A stretch of 64,000 bases of DNA from the NCBI GenBank assembly GCA_035944135.1, contig DASZBM010000001.1:1-64000 (forward strand). Direction: 5' to 3'. The position numbers and the translations under genes were made by a program. Origin of the DNA: Acidobacteriaceae bacterium. Lineage in GTDB: Bacteria > Acidobacteriota > Terriglobia > Terriglobales > Acidobacteriaceae. The notes beneath the pieces are model-generated. The model was not told the origin of the DNA. It was given only the letters and a program-made list of their open reading frames with translations, and ran no database searches. Below, one piece after another: positions 27,056 through 36,012 of the stretch (its first letter is position 1; each line of letters opens with the position of its first letter).

Positions 27056-28669
27056 ATGTTCATCTCTCGATCATCGTTGCGAATAAAGAAGTTGAGCTTG
27101 TACGTCTTCTGTGGTTTCGTTGTATGTTTCTCGTTGCACTGCAACGTAATGGCGGCTACCCTTCCTCAGCCGACTGCAAAGACCGCGCAAGGAGAGGTCG
27201 CGGGCAAGTGGATTCTTGATGACACACAGAAGGCGTTCTTGGGACTTCCCTATGCGGCTCCGCCAGTTGGGCAGTTGCGCTGGAGGGCTCCCCAGCCACC
27301 GGCCACTTGGAAAGGGATGCGCGATGCGACGAAGTTTGCGGGGCGCTGCGAACAGTGGCACATCTGGAATGACTACATCTTCCTGGACCCTGGACCTACA
27401 GAGGACTGTCTTTATCTAAACGTGTACGCTCCAGCGTCGGCGAATAAAACGAGCAACCTGCCGGTGATGATGTGGATTCACGGCGGCGGATTTGCTGCGG
27501 GCGCCAGCTCGGAACCGCGCTATACCAATTCCGCACTTGTCCCGAAGGGTGTCATCCTCGTGACGATCAACTACCGACTTAATGTCTTCGGCTTTCTGGC
27601 GAGTGAGAATCTTGCGGAGGAGTCTGGAGGGCACTCCGGCAACTATGGCCTGATGGACATGGTGGCGGCGCTCCGTTGGATCCACGCGAATATAAGCAGC
27701 TTCGGGGGCGATCCGGAGAATGTCACGATCTTCGGCGAGAGCGCGGGATCCTTCGCAGTGAATGCGCTGACGACTGCTCCTGAGGCCCGCGGCCTGTTCC
27801 AAAAACTTATCGGGGAGAGCGGCGCATTCTTCGGCAGCGCGATTCCAATGATGTCTACCGCTCAGCGGGTGAAACGCGACCAGCAGTGGGTTGACTCGCT
27901 TGGAGTAAAGAATCTCGATGAACTGCGGAAGTTACCTGCCGAGAAGCTAATCGAGGCAGCACAGAGGAAGGGGACGATAGGCTTCGCGCCAGTAGTCGAT
28001 GGAGCATTTCTTCCAGAGCCGGTGGCCGAAGCTTATGCTGCCGGCCGGCAGGCGCATGTGCCGGCAATCATTGGCTGGAACCGTGATGAGAGAAGTGGAA
28101 CCTTATCCAAGGACATGACTAGCGCGAAATGGAAGGCTTATGCCGATGAGCATTACGGAGAGCACGGGGCGCAGTTCCTGACTGCATTTCCAGGCGACAG
28201 CGACGCGCAGGCAGTACGCTCGGCGGACGACTTGACGACTGATTCCTTCATCGCAATGGGTGCTTGGAAATGGGCGGAGGTTGACGCAAAGACAGGGCGG
28301 GTTCCGGTGTATCGATACCGTTTCGATCACCCTGCGCCAGCGGAACCGAACCATCCGCAGGGCAAATATGCGTTCCACTCGGACGAGTTGGAATATGTCT
28401 TTGGAACGCTCGACGCGAGACAAGGGGCGGCGTGGGAACCTGCGGACCGCAAGCTGAGCGAAGAAATGATTGCGTACTGGACTAACTTCGCCCGAACCGG
28501 TGATCCGAATGGACCACGGCTACCGCAATGGCCACGCTACGACAAAGACGGTTTTGTGATTCACTTGGACGATCCGATTACTGCAGGCGCAGATGCCTCA
28601 CGTGCTCAGTTTGAGTTTCTGTCGCAGCAGCCGCCATCCATGAATACTCCGTCAGCCGACACGAGATAG
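27056..28669 (+). CDS. Secreted type-B carboxylesterase/lipase
   Basis: The 537-residue protein has a long positively charged signal peptide (cleavage probably near residue 33, VMAA) and the alpha/beta-hydrolase family signature. This includes EDCLYLNVYAP, the oxyanion hole IHGGGF, the nucleophile elbow GESAG, and a C-terminal FHSDELEYVFG region carrying the catalytic His. It hydrolyses carboxylic esters outside the cytoplasm. AGAGG lies before the ATG. It stands immediately upstream of the glycerol genes, so glycerol ester or acyl-ester breakdown is a reasonable but unproved role. Confidence 0.9.
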   Translation: MFISRSSLRIKKLSLYVFCGFVVCFSLHCNVMAATLPQPTAKTAQGEVAGKWILDDTQKAFLGLPYAAPPVGQLRWRAPQPPATWKGMRDATKFAGRCEQWHIWNDYIFLDPGPTEDCLYLNVYAPASANKTSNLPVMMWIHGGGFAAGASSEPRYTNSALVPKGVILVTINYRLNVFGFLASENLAEESGGHSGNYGLMDMVAALRWIHANISSFGGDPENVTIFGESAGSFAVNALTTAPEARGLFQKLIGESGAFFGSAIPMMSTAQRVKRDQQWVDSLGVKNLDELRKLPAEKLIEAAQRKGTIGFAPVVDGAFLPEPVAEAYAAGRQAHVPAIIGWNRDERSGTLSKDMTSAKWKAYADEHYGEHGAQFLTAFPGDSDAQAVRSADDLTTDSFIAMGAWKWAEVDAKTGRVPVYRYRFDHPAPAEPNHPQGKYAFHSDELEYVFGTLDARQGAAWEPADRKLSEEMIAYWTNFARTGDPNGPRLPQWPRYDKDGFVIHLDDPITAGADASRAQFEFLSQQPPSMNTPSADTR

Positions 28670-28814
28670 ATGGTATAGAGGACTTGCTGCTGCTATGGTT
28701 TACCGGTGGTTACGCGGAGGCTAAGTCAGGCCGGCCAATGCAGCGCGAGACCGCAGGGCCGGATGCATTCCACGATCCGGAATAAGCTTCTTACTCCGCA
28801 CGGAGGAATAACGG
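28670..28814 (+). other. Leader of glpK with partial operator match and small hairpins
   Basis: Contains TTTACCGGTGGTTAC at 28699-28713, an 8-of-10 match to the TTACCGGTAA palindrome with an extra GGTTAC half-site, and a CCGGAT/ATCCGG stem near 28763-28784. CGGAGGAATAACGG precedes the glpK ATG. The regulatory reading is weak. Confidence 0.35.
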
Positions 28815-30314
28815 ATGGCAAAATATCTGGGGGCGCTCGACCAGGGCACAACGAGCACGCGATTTATCATCTTCGATCGGATTGGGCGCGCGGTGAGCAT
28901 GGCTCAGAAAGAACACGAGCAGATCTATCCCGCGCCAGGATGGGTCGAGCACAATCCCTGCGAGATCTGGCAGCGCACCCAGGAGGTGATTGCCGAAGCG
29001 TGCTCGAAGGGATCTGTGGCGTCCGAGGATATCGCATCAGTTGGCATCACCAACCAGCGCGAAACTACGGTAGTTTGGGACCGCCGAACAGGTGAACCCG
29101 TGACCAACGCTCTGGTTTGGCAGGACACGCGTGTAGGAGAGTATGTTGCGGCTCTCACTGCCGAGGGCGGTCAGGATAGATTCCGCGAGAAGACGGGTTT
29201 GCCGCTGGCGACATACTTCAGTGGCCTGAAGATCCGCTGGATACTCGACCACATTGACGGAGCGCGAGCCCGCGCAGAACGCGGCGATCTTCTGTTTGGC
29301 AACATCGACACGTACCTGCTATGGAACATCACAGGCGGCATCGATGGCGGCGTACACCGCACGGACGTGACCAACGCGAGCCGCACGCAGCTGATGGATT
29401 TATCAACCCTTGCATGGGACGACGAGATGCTGCGGGAGTTCGAGATTCCGCAAGCGATGATGCCAGAGATCTGCCCCAGCAGCCACGACTTCGGCGAGAT
29501 AAAAGTTGGCTGCCTCAGCGGACTGCGGATTGGTGGCATCCTCGGCGACCAGCAAGCGGCCCTGGTCGGCCAGACCTGCTTTAAGCCCGGACAACTCAAG
29601 AACACTTACGGGACAGGCTGTTTTCTGGTGATGAACACCGGTTCAAACAAGGTGCTGTCGCAGAACGGACTGCTCACAACGATTGCTTATCAATTCGGCG
29701 ATCAGCCGGTGGTCTATGCGCTCGAGGGCAGTATCGCAATCACGGGCGCACTGGTGCAGTGGGTGCGGGATAATCTCGGTCTGATCCAGAGGAGCGAGGA
29801 AATAGAGCCGCTGGCGAAGTCTGTCACAGACAACGGTGGAGTCTACTTCGTGCCTGCCTTCTCTGGGCTTTACGCGCCATACTGGAAAGATGATGCGCGG
29901 GGTGTAATCGTCGGGCTGACGCGTTACGCGAACCGCGGACACATCGCGCGTGCGGTGCTCGAGGCGACGGCTTTTCAGACACGCGAGGTGATCGAGGCGA
30001 TGGAAGCGGATTCGCATATTCGGCTCGACCAATTGCGCACAGATGGCGGCATGGTCGCTAATGATCTGCTGATGCAATTCCAGGCTGACCTGCTGGACCG
30101 GCGTGTACTCCGTCCCTCTATGCGCGAGACCACGGCGCTCGGCGCAGCTTACGCTGCTGGCTTGCACTGCGGCTTCTACAAGGACACAGACGATCTCGTT
30201 GCAAACTGGTCTGTCGATAAAACGTGGGAGCCACGCTGTGACGAGCACGAACGTGAGCGGCTCTTCCGCCAATGGAAGAAGGCAGTTACGCGATCTTTCA
30301 ATTGGGTCGACTGA
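28815..30314 (+). CDS. glpK: Glycerol kinase
   Basis: Phosphorylates glycerol to sn-glycerol-3-phosphate with ATP in the cytoplasm. The 499-residue protein matches the FGGY kinase family throughout: [17 protein letters not shown] at the N-terminus, [21 protein letters not shown], the [14 protein letters not shown] phosphate loop region, KNTYGTGCF, and [19 protein letters not shown] near the C-terminus. Length and order are as expected. GGAGG lies upstream of the ATG. Followed by glpF after about 50 bases, forming an uptake-and-trapping unit. Confidence 0.97.
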   Translation: MAKYLGALDQGTTSTRFIIFDRIGRAVSMAQKEHEQIYPAPGWVEHNPCEIWQRTQEVIAEACSKGSVASEDIASVGITNQRETTVVWDRRTGEPVTNALVWQDTRVGEYVAALTAEGGQDRFREKTGLPLATYFSGLKIRWILDHIDGARARAERGDLLFGNIDTYLLWNITGGIDGGVHRTDVTNASRTQLMDLSTLAWDDEMLREFEIPQAMMPEICPSSHDFGEIKVGCLSGLRIGGILGDQQAALVGQTCFKPGQLKNTYGTGCFLVMNTGSNKVLSQNGLLTTIAYQFGDQPVVYALEGSIAITGALVQWVRDNLGLIQRSEEIEPLAKSVTDNGGVYFVPAFSGLYAPYWKDDARGVIVGLTRYANRGHIARAVLEATAFQTREVIEAMEADSHIRLDQLRTDGGMVANDLLMQFQADLLDRRVLRPSMRETTALGAAYAAGLHCGFYKDTDDLVANWSVDKTWEPRCDEHERERLFRQWKKAVTRSFNWVD

Positions 30315-30368
30315 ACCGGTTTGCAAGTATTAGCAACAATAAAAGGCAAGATCACAGGACGAGCGCAC

Positions 30369-31244
30369 ATGAGAAAAACATTCTTGGGTGAACTGATATC
30401 AGAAGCCGTGGCGGTGGGCATCATTATCGCGATCGGCGACTCTGTCGCTGCGATGTACGGCCTCTACGACCCAAGCCCTTACCAGCAGGCCTACTGGGGC
30501 GTCTGCATCGCGTGGGGTCTGGCAGTCACGATTGCAATCTACACAACTGCCTCGGTAAGCGGCTGTCACGCGAACCCGGCTGTCACGCTTGCGCTAGCCC
30601 TCTATAGGAAGTTCTCGTGGAGAAAAGTACTGCCGTACTTTGGTGCGCAGACGCTGGGAGGATTCGCGGGCGCGTGCTTCGTGTATGCGATCTACGTCCC
30701 TGTTATCAATCTCTTCAACGCGACACATCATATCGCGCGAAATGCCGGCGGGGCTGCAGGCGTGTTTTTCACGCATCCTGGCCTTGCGGTCACGCCGCGC
30801 CATGCCTTCATGGATGAGATATTGCTAACCGCGCTCCTCATCTTCGGGATCTTCGCGATCACGGAAAAGTACAATGAACAGGCGCCCGGAGCGAACTCCG
30901 GCGCGCTCATCATCGGCTTTCTTGTCGCGGCGATCGGCGCTTCGATGGGCTATCTCGAGGCGTGGGCGTTGAATCCGGCGCGTGATTTCGGACCTCGTCT
31001 GTTCTGTTTCTTTGCGGGCTGGGGCGCCGCGGCCTTCCCTTCCCCGCAGAACTATTGGTGGATACCAATTGCCGGGCCGCTGCTTGGCGGGGCGCTCGGC
31101 GGCATAGCCTACCAAATCCTGATCCATCCATATTTACCTGCACGTATTCGGGCTTCGGCGCAGATCATCGCAGGCGATCAGCCGATGGGGATTCCCGCAG
31201 GTACACCGGAATTAGCATCGGCAGCCCTGCCAGAAACGAAGTAG
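30369..31244 (+). CDS. glpF: Aquaglyceroporin / glycerol uptake facilitator (MIP family)
   Basis: Inner-membrane channel for glycerol. Six membrane segments and the two half-helix motifs are visible: GCHANPAVTLALAL (first NPA) and EAWALNPARDFGPR (second NPA, with the Asp/Arg typical of glycerol channels). The start is taken at ATG 30369 (MRKTFLGELISEA), the usual MIP N-terminus; an in-frame TTG at 30321 would add 16 non-conserved residues. The last 67 bases overlap the convergent 3' end of glpD. Confidence 0.93.
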   Translation: MRKTFLGELISEAVAVGIIIAIGDSVAAMYGLYDPSPYQQAYWGVCIAWGLAVTIAIYTTASVSGCHANPAVTLALALYRKFSWRKVLPYFGAQTLGGFAGACFVYAIYVPVINLFNATHHIARNAGGAAGVFFTHPGLAVTPRHAFMDEILLTALLIFGIFAITEKYNEQAPGANSGALIIGFLVAAIGASMGYLEAWALNPARDFGPRLFCFFAGWGAAAFPSPQNYWWIPIAGPLLGGALGGIAYQILIHPYLPARIRASAQIIAGDQPMGIPAGTPELASAALPETK

Positions 31245-32794
31245 AACTGCTGTGCAAGTTCGATGAAGCGCCGCGTTTCCCGCTCGACCCATTCGGGGCC
31301 ACGGCCCAACTCGGCTGCTAGAAGTCTGGCGACGGCAGGTGCCGATCGCTGCGCCGCCCTGGCGTCTAACAGCAATGCACGCGTTCTGCGCGAAAGCACA
31401 TCCTCGACGGTGCGAGCCATCTCATAGCGTGCAGCGAAGATCACTTCCGCGTGCGTGAAAGGCAATTCTGGATCCAGAAGGGTCGCCATCTGCGGATCGG
31501 ATACCCACATATCAGAGATCTCGGCGGCTTCAGTGCCATAGCGCGACAACGGAGAAGTCGATGGACTCTGTTCGGGCGCGCCGTGCAGGCGAACTGAACG
31601 TGTAACGCAGGGCCGATCAGGTAAAACTCCGTGACCGATCGCAGTGGAAAGAGTGTCTTCCGCCATCCGGCGATACGTCGTCCACTTGCCTCCAGCCACT
31701 GTAATGAGGCCGCTCGCTGCAACCTCGATCGTGTGCTCGCGAGAGAGTTTGGAGGTCTTCGCCTGACCGCCAGTGACGAGCGGCCGTAGGCCTGAGAAGA
31801 CGCTGAGGATATCGGCGCGCTCCAGAGGACGCGCAAGGTACGGATTGATCGTCTCGAGCAGGAAATCGATCTCGCGTGCCTCGTGACCTGGTTCGATCGC
31901 AACAGAGGAAGCAGGCAGATCAGTTGTGCCGATCACGACTTTGCCCAGCCACGGAATCGCGAAGATGATCCGGCCGTCGCGAGTTTTGGGCACCATGATC
32001 GCATTTCCATTCCCAAGTACCTCACCAGGCACAACAATGTGCGTACCGCGGCTCACCGACAGCATGTGTGGACTCGATGGCTGATCCTGCCTGCGCAAGT
32101 CATCTACAAAAATCCCTGTAGCGTTGATGAAAACACTGGCGTGAACCTCGACGGAATGGCCTGTCTCGATATCCTCCACTGTGACACTGCTAAGCTTAGC
32201 GCCTTGCTTATGCAGCCCCGTACAACGGGCATAGTTGAGCACGGTAGCTCCGTGATCCTCTGCCGTGCGCGCGAGTGCCAACGCGAGCCGGGCGTCGTCG
32301 AACTGGCCGTCGTAATACAACAGACTTCCTCTCAACCCTTTTGTAGCGATGCCAGGCACGCGCTCGAGCGTCTCTCCTGCTGAAAGGACACGCGTCGGAC
32401 CAAGCGATGATTTACCGCTAAGCACTTCATATGCCTTCAGGCCAATGCTGTAGTAGGGCAGATCGAACCACTTGTAGGCAGGTGTGACGAATGGCAGCGC
32501 GTGAACAAGGTGCGGTGCGTTCTCTAGCATGATCTTTCGTTCGCGAAGCGCTTCATAGACCAGGTGCAACTGCCCGCTGACGAGGTACCGCACACCTCCG
32601 TGCACCAGCTTGGTCGCGCGGCTGGAAGTCGCCTGCGCGAAGTCTCCGGCCTCGACAAGAGCGGTGCGAAAGCCGCGGGTTGCGGCGTCCACAGCAAGTC
32701 CTAGCCCTGTGGCCCCGCCACCGACGATCACAATATCCAGCTTGTCCTTATTCGACTCTTCCAGCCGTGCGAACTTTTCGGCGCGTGTGCTCAT
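31178..32794 (-). CDS. glpD: FAD-dependent glycerol-3-phosphate dehydrogenase
   Basis: Oxidises glycerol-3-phosphate to dihydroxyacetone phosphate at the inner membrane and passes electrons to quinone. The 538-residue protein opens with the FAD-binding IVGGGATGLGLAVDAATRGF, followed by TSSRATKLVHGGVRYL, TRDGRIIFAIPW and VAGGKWTTYRRMAEDT, all GlpD landmarks, and has the C-terminal helical DAO_C domain. It lies downstream of glpP on the same strand, with a strong hairpin in the 144-base leader. The 3' end overlaps the end of glpF. Confidence 0.96.
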   Translation of the reverse strand: MSTRAEKFARLEESNKDKLDIVIVGGGATGLGLAVDAATRGFRTALVEAGDFAQATSSRATKLVHGGVRYLVSGQLHLVYEALRERKIMLENAPHLVHALPFVTPAYKWFDLPYYSIGLKAYEVLSGKSSLGPTRVLSAGETLERVPGIATKGLRGSLLYYDGQFDDARLALALARTAEDHGATVLNYARCTGLHKQGAKLSSVTVEDIETGHSVEVHASVFINATGIFVDDLRRQDQPSSPHMLSVSRGTHIVVPGEVLGNGNAIMVPKTRDGRIIFAIPWLGKVVIGTTDLPASSVAIEPGHEAREIDFLLETINPYLARPLERADILSVFSGLRPLVTGGQAKTSKLSREHTIEVAASGLITVAGGKWTTYRRMAEDTLSTAIGHGVLPDRPCVTRSVRLHGAPEQSPSTSPLSRYGTEAAEISDMWVSDPQMATLLDPELPFTHAEVIFAARYEMARTVEDVLSRRTRALLLDARAAQRSAPAVARLLAAELGRGPEWVERETRRFIELAQQFYFVSGRAADANSGVPAGIPIG

Positions 32795-32830
32795 TCAACT
32801 CTCCGCAATCGCGTGTCCACGGAAAAACAA

Positions 32831-32890
32831 GAAAGCCGCCCGTGAATTCTGCCAATTCCTGCAGAACTCTCGGGCGGCTTTCAGAACTCT
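32831..32890 (-). promoter_or_regulatory. Leader hairpin between glpP and glpD, candidate GlpP antitermination site
   Basis: On the minus strand, GAAAGCCGCCCG pairs perfectly over 12 bp with CGGGCGGCTTTC and is followed by TTGTTTTTCC, a terminator shape. The direct repeat AGAGTTCTG (32882-32890 and 32862-32870, read in reverse) overlaps the left arm and loop and could take part in an alternative fold. In Bacillus, GlpP bound to glycerol-3-phosphate allows read-through of such a glpD leader terminator. Action here is inferred. It could also serve simply as the glpP terminator. Confidence 0.65.
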
Positions 32891-32938
32891 GCCGCAGCAG
32901 CAGTGAGGCTACATGCTTTATCCCGTGAAACGCAAGTG

Positions 32939-33559
32939 CTAGGAGATTGACCATAGTTGCGGATTACCGGTGGAGACAGCATCCAGTCCTTGTCGGATCA
33001 GTGAATCTGCCTCTTCCAGCCCCGAGATCAGCCCGCCGCCAACAGCTGCAATGTTTGGATAATCCTGCCTCAATGCAGGCAACATTCGTGGCGCGACGGG
33101 AGCCGGCAACAACTCTAGTGCGTCGGGAACAAACCTGTGCAGAGATCGCATAGTGCTGCTCACCGAGTCCGAGTCGATCATGAATGTTCGCTGCACGGCA
33201 TACAAGCCGTGACTGCGCGCAAGGTTCAACACATCGGTATGCGTGGAGATGATGCCTGCGCAGCCGCTCGCCGCGACGTATGCGACCGACTCACTGTGAC
33301 GCGAAAGGCCGGCAAACAGGTCAAGGTTGACCAGCACCTCCTTATCCTGCTCACGCAGCGTATGCAGATATTCATCCAACGTCGAAAGGGCCGCGGCCAG
33401 CAAGTAAACCACGCGAGACGGTGCGGCAGCAGCAGCTGACAGATCGGTCAGCGAGCGAAGCGCCGGGATCACTGGATACGTGCGCAACAAATGCCGCAGC
33501 TGGCCCGGGTCGTGCTCCGAAATTCGCGGGCCGATCGCATCTTTAGTTCGACGAGTCAT
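32939..33559 (-). CDS. glpP: GlpP-family glycerol-3-phosphate-responsive antiterminator
   Basis: A protein of about 206 residues with a TIM-barrel-like GlpP fold: YPVIPALRSL at the N-terminus, VLVNLDLFAGLSR, GIISTHTDVLNLARSHGL, VQRTFMIDSDSV, LELLPAPVAPRMLP, and VGGGLISGLEEADSLIRQG near the C-terminus. These closely follow Firmicutes GlpP. The ATG at 33559 has AAAAGGA seven bases upstream; a longer frame to 33664 lacks a ribosome site. It lies directly upstream of glpD and its leader hairpin, as expected for an RNA-acting regulator. Confidence 0.88.
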   Translation of the reverse strand: MTRRTKDAIGPRISEHDPGQLRHLLRTYPVIPALRSLTDLSAAAAAPSRVVYLLAAALSTLDEYLHTLREQDKEVLVNLDLFAGLSRHSESVAYVAASGCAGIISTHTDVLNLARSHGLYAVQRTFMIDSDSVSSTMRSLHRFVPDALELLPAPVAPRMLPALRQDYPNIAAVGGGLISGLEEADSLIRQGLDAVSTGNPQLWSIS

Positions 33560-33678
33560 ATCCATTCCTTTTGCACCAAGGTAGCAGGACGACGAAGGCC
33601 CATTTGCCGCGCAACGAGCCCGACCTGCAATTCGGGCGCTAACATGTGACCAACGGGAACACATCCCCTGACAGACTA

Positions 33679-34710
33679 ATGAAATCCATGCTCTTCACGT
33701 TCGTGCTCCTGCTTCAAGCTTCTGGAGCTCAAGAGCCATTTCGCGAGACCCACTCCGCCATGGGAACCATATTCACTTTGGATATTTATGCGCGTGACGA
33801 GCCTAGTGCCGCACAACTCTCGCAGGATGCCTTCGATGTCATAGATCGCATCGACGAGGAGTTGAGCAACTATATGCCGTCCAGCGAGCTATCGCGCATC
33901 AGCCGCGACGCCGGCTCGCATCCAGTCACTACTGATCCAGAGACCTTCGCATTCATCGAACGCTCCCTCTACTGGAGCCGCGAGTCGAATGGAGCCTTCG
34001 ACATCACCGTGGGGCCGCTACTGCGCGCGTGGGGATTCTTCTTCCACAGCGGTCGTGTGCCTTCAGATGCGGAGCTCCTGGCACTTCGCGACAAAATAGG
34101 CTGGCGTAACATCATGCTGGATAGCACAACGCGAACCGTGCGATTTCGCAACGGCATGCCGATGGACCTTGACCCCGGCAGCATCGGCAAGGGATTCGCT
34201 GTGGACCGAGCTGTTGCGCGTCTGCGAGAAGATGGCGTCACAGCAGCACTGCTTTCGGCGGGAGGCAGCACGCTTTATGCCATCGGTGCTCCGCCGGGTG
34301 AATTTGGATGGCCCGTGCTCGTCCCCGATCCACACAAAGCAGGTGCCGTGGCGAGCAAAGTCTTACTCAAAGACGAGTCTCTTTCTACCGGAGCATGCAC
34401 AGAGAAATTCTTCATCCACGACGGCCACCGCTACTGCCATATCTTCAATCCGCACACGATGCGCCCCGTCGAAGGCATGCTTCAGACCACTGTCATCGAT
34501 CCCAGTGCGACGGACAGTGACGCGCTATCCACAGTTGCTTTTGTGCTCACACCGGCAGAGTCGAAAGAATTCTTCTCGGCCCTCCCGAGGACACGAATGC
34601 TTCTCTTCACACAGACTCCCAATCCTGGTTGCCTGGCCGTCCACTGGCCGGAATCTCCGTGTCCTGATGTCAAACTCCGACCGCACAAGAAAGTATCCCC
34701 TCGTGAGTAA
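33679..34710 (+). CDS. ApbE-family FAD:protein FMN transferase
   Basis: ApbE proteins attach FMN through a phosphoester to Thr residues of periplasmic or membrane redox proteins. The sequence has a short export signal (MKSMLFTFVLLLQASGAQ), MGTIFTLDIYA, FDITVGPLLRAWGFF, DLDPGSIGKGFAVDRAV, LLSAGGSTLYAIG and the C-terminal THIFNP-like CHIFNPHTMRPVEG with a Mg2+/flavin-binding SATDSDALST. The ATG at 33679 is chosen for the signal peptide; a GTG at 33646 is possible. The oxidoreductase gene starts 4 bases after its stop. Confidence 0.87.
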   Translation: MKSMLFTFVLLLQASGAQEPFRETHSAMGTIFTLDIYARDEPSAAQLSQDAFDVIDRIDEELSNYMPSSELSRISRDAGSHPVTTDPETFAFIERSLYWSRESNGAFDITVGPLLRAWGFFFHSGRVPSDAELLALRDKIGWRNIMLDSTTRTVRFRNGMPMDLDPGSIGKGFAVDRAVARLREDGVTAALLSAGGSTLYAIGAPPGEFGWPVLVPDPHKAGAVASKVLLKDESLSTGACTEKFFIHDGHRYCHIFNPHTMRPVEGMLQTTVIDPSATDSDALSTVAFVLTPAESKEFFSALPRTRMLLFTQTPNPGCLAVHWPESPCPDVKLRPHKKVSPRE

Positions 34711-34714
34711 TGTA

Positions 34715-35956
34715 ATGATCGACCGTCGCGTTTTCCTCCAGACACTCTCTGCTTCCGCCGTAGGAATGACTATGCCGGCAGCCCTCTCGGCCGATCCGCA
34801 GGCGAGCCTTCCAGCCGATGTTGAGACAGCGCGCCAGACCGCCATTAACAATGAGAAATCGCCCGTACGCCTGGGTATCATCGGCGCGGGGAGCCGTGGC
34901 AAAGAACTTGTGCGCAGTTTCCTCCGAACTCCGGGCGTTCGCATTGCCGCTGCGGCGGACGTTTATCCCCCACGCTTTGCCGAGGTTGATGAAGTTTGTG
35001 GGTACGAGGTCCCCCGGCACGCGGACCACCGCCATCTACTGGAACGTAAAGACCTCGATGCAGTCGTTATCGCAACTCCTCTCGGTCTCCATGGAGAACA
35101 CGTACTCGATTCGATCGCTGCCGGCCACCATGTCTACGGAGAAAAAGTCCTGGCATATACCCTTGCCGAGGCGAAGCAGATCGTCGACGCCACCGAGCAG
35201 CAGAAGCGCATCTTCCAGATCGGGCATCAATACCGCTACTCGCCATGGATTCGTGCAGCCGTCGCTCGTGTTCAGCGCGGTGAGATCGGCGAAGTCACGC
35301 TCATCCAGGGCTATTGGCACCGCAACAGCGACTGGCGCAGACCCGTGCCCGATCCATCTCTGGAACGCCTCATCAATTGGCGGCTTTACAATCAGTGGTC
35401 GCTTGGACTTATCGCTGAACTGGGTTCACATCACATCGATCTAGCCAATTGGGTGTTCGGTGCTACACCGGTAACCGCGCTCGGCTCAGGATCGATCTGT
35501 CGCTATCATGATGGCCGCGAGACCGACGACAACGCACAGGCCATCCTCACCTATCCCGGTGGCCGGCACTTCGTCTTCACTTCAGTCACAGACAACGCCA
35601 AGATGGGCGACCAGATCTGGTTTTATGGCTCCAAAGGGTCGCTGAACATCACACTTCAGGATGCAACCTTCTTCTACGAGCCGAAGAAGATCGAACGTAT
35701 CGCGCGGGATGCCAAGGGCGTGATCACCACCGCTTCCTACAATCCCAGCAATGAGATGCCTTATCGCGGTGCCGGCAGTCCTGTGCAAGTAACCAACGAA
35801 GATCCCACGACCGCGGCGACGCGCGCATTCATCTACTGCGTCCGGCATAACGTCGATCCAATTGCCAACGTGCACGTCGGATATAACTCTGCCATTGGCG
35901 TGATTCACGCCTGCGAATCAAGGAAGACGCACGCTGAGGTCACAATCACGGTTTGA
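34715..35956 (+). CDS. Tat-exported Gfo/Idh/MocA-family oxidoreductase
   Basis: A sugar or inositol dehydrogenase-like NAD(P)-binding protein. The N-terminus has a twin-arginine export signal (DRRVFLQTLSASAVGM). A Rossmann fold follows (LGIIGAGSRGKELVRSF), with AVVIATPLGLHGEHVLDSIAAGHHVYGEKVL carrying the EK motif, and a C-terminal Gfo domain (ELGSHHIDLANWVFG with the catalytic His). Four bases separate it from apbE, so the two are one operon. Exported members of this family are common in acidobacteria and often act on sugar derivatives; the substrate here is unknown. Confidence 0.88.
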   Translation: MIDRRVFLQTLSASAVGMTMPAALSADPQASLPADVETARQTAINNEKSPVRLGIIGAGSRGKELVRSFLRTPGVRIAAAADVYPPRFAEVDEVCGYEVPRHADHRHLLERKDLDAVVIATPLGLHGEHVLDSIAAGHHVYGEKVLAYTLAEAKQIVDATEQQKRIFQIGHQYRYSPWIRAAVARVQRGEIGEVTLIQGYWHRNSDWRRPVPDPSLERLINWRLYNQWSLGLIAELGSHHIDLANWVFGATPVTALGSGSICRYHDGRETDDNAQAILTYPGGRHFVFTSVTDNAKMGDQIWFYGSKGSLNITLQDATFFYEPKKIERIARDAKGVITTASYNPSNEMPYRGAGSPVQVTNEDPTTAATRAFIYCVRHNVDPIANVHVGYNSAIGVIHACESRKTHAEVTITV

Positions 35957-36012
35957 AGCCATTCAGCCGTGTTCTTCGCGGCGGTTGAGCCAGGCGCACT
36001 ACAATTGAATTA

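Noticed and set aside
1672-32972. Single TTACCGGT matches near 1674 and 32964
   Set aside because: Only 8 bases match, one lies at the end of an operon and one inside glpP; such 8-mers are expected by chance.
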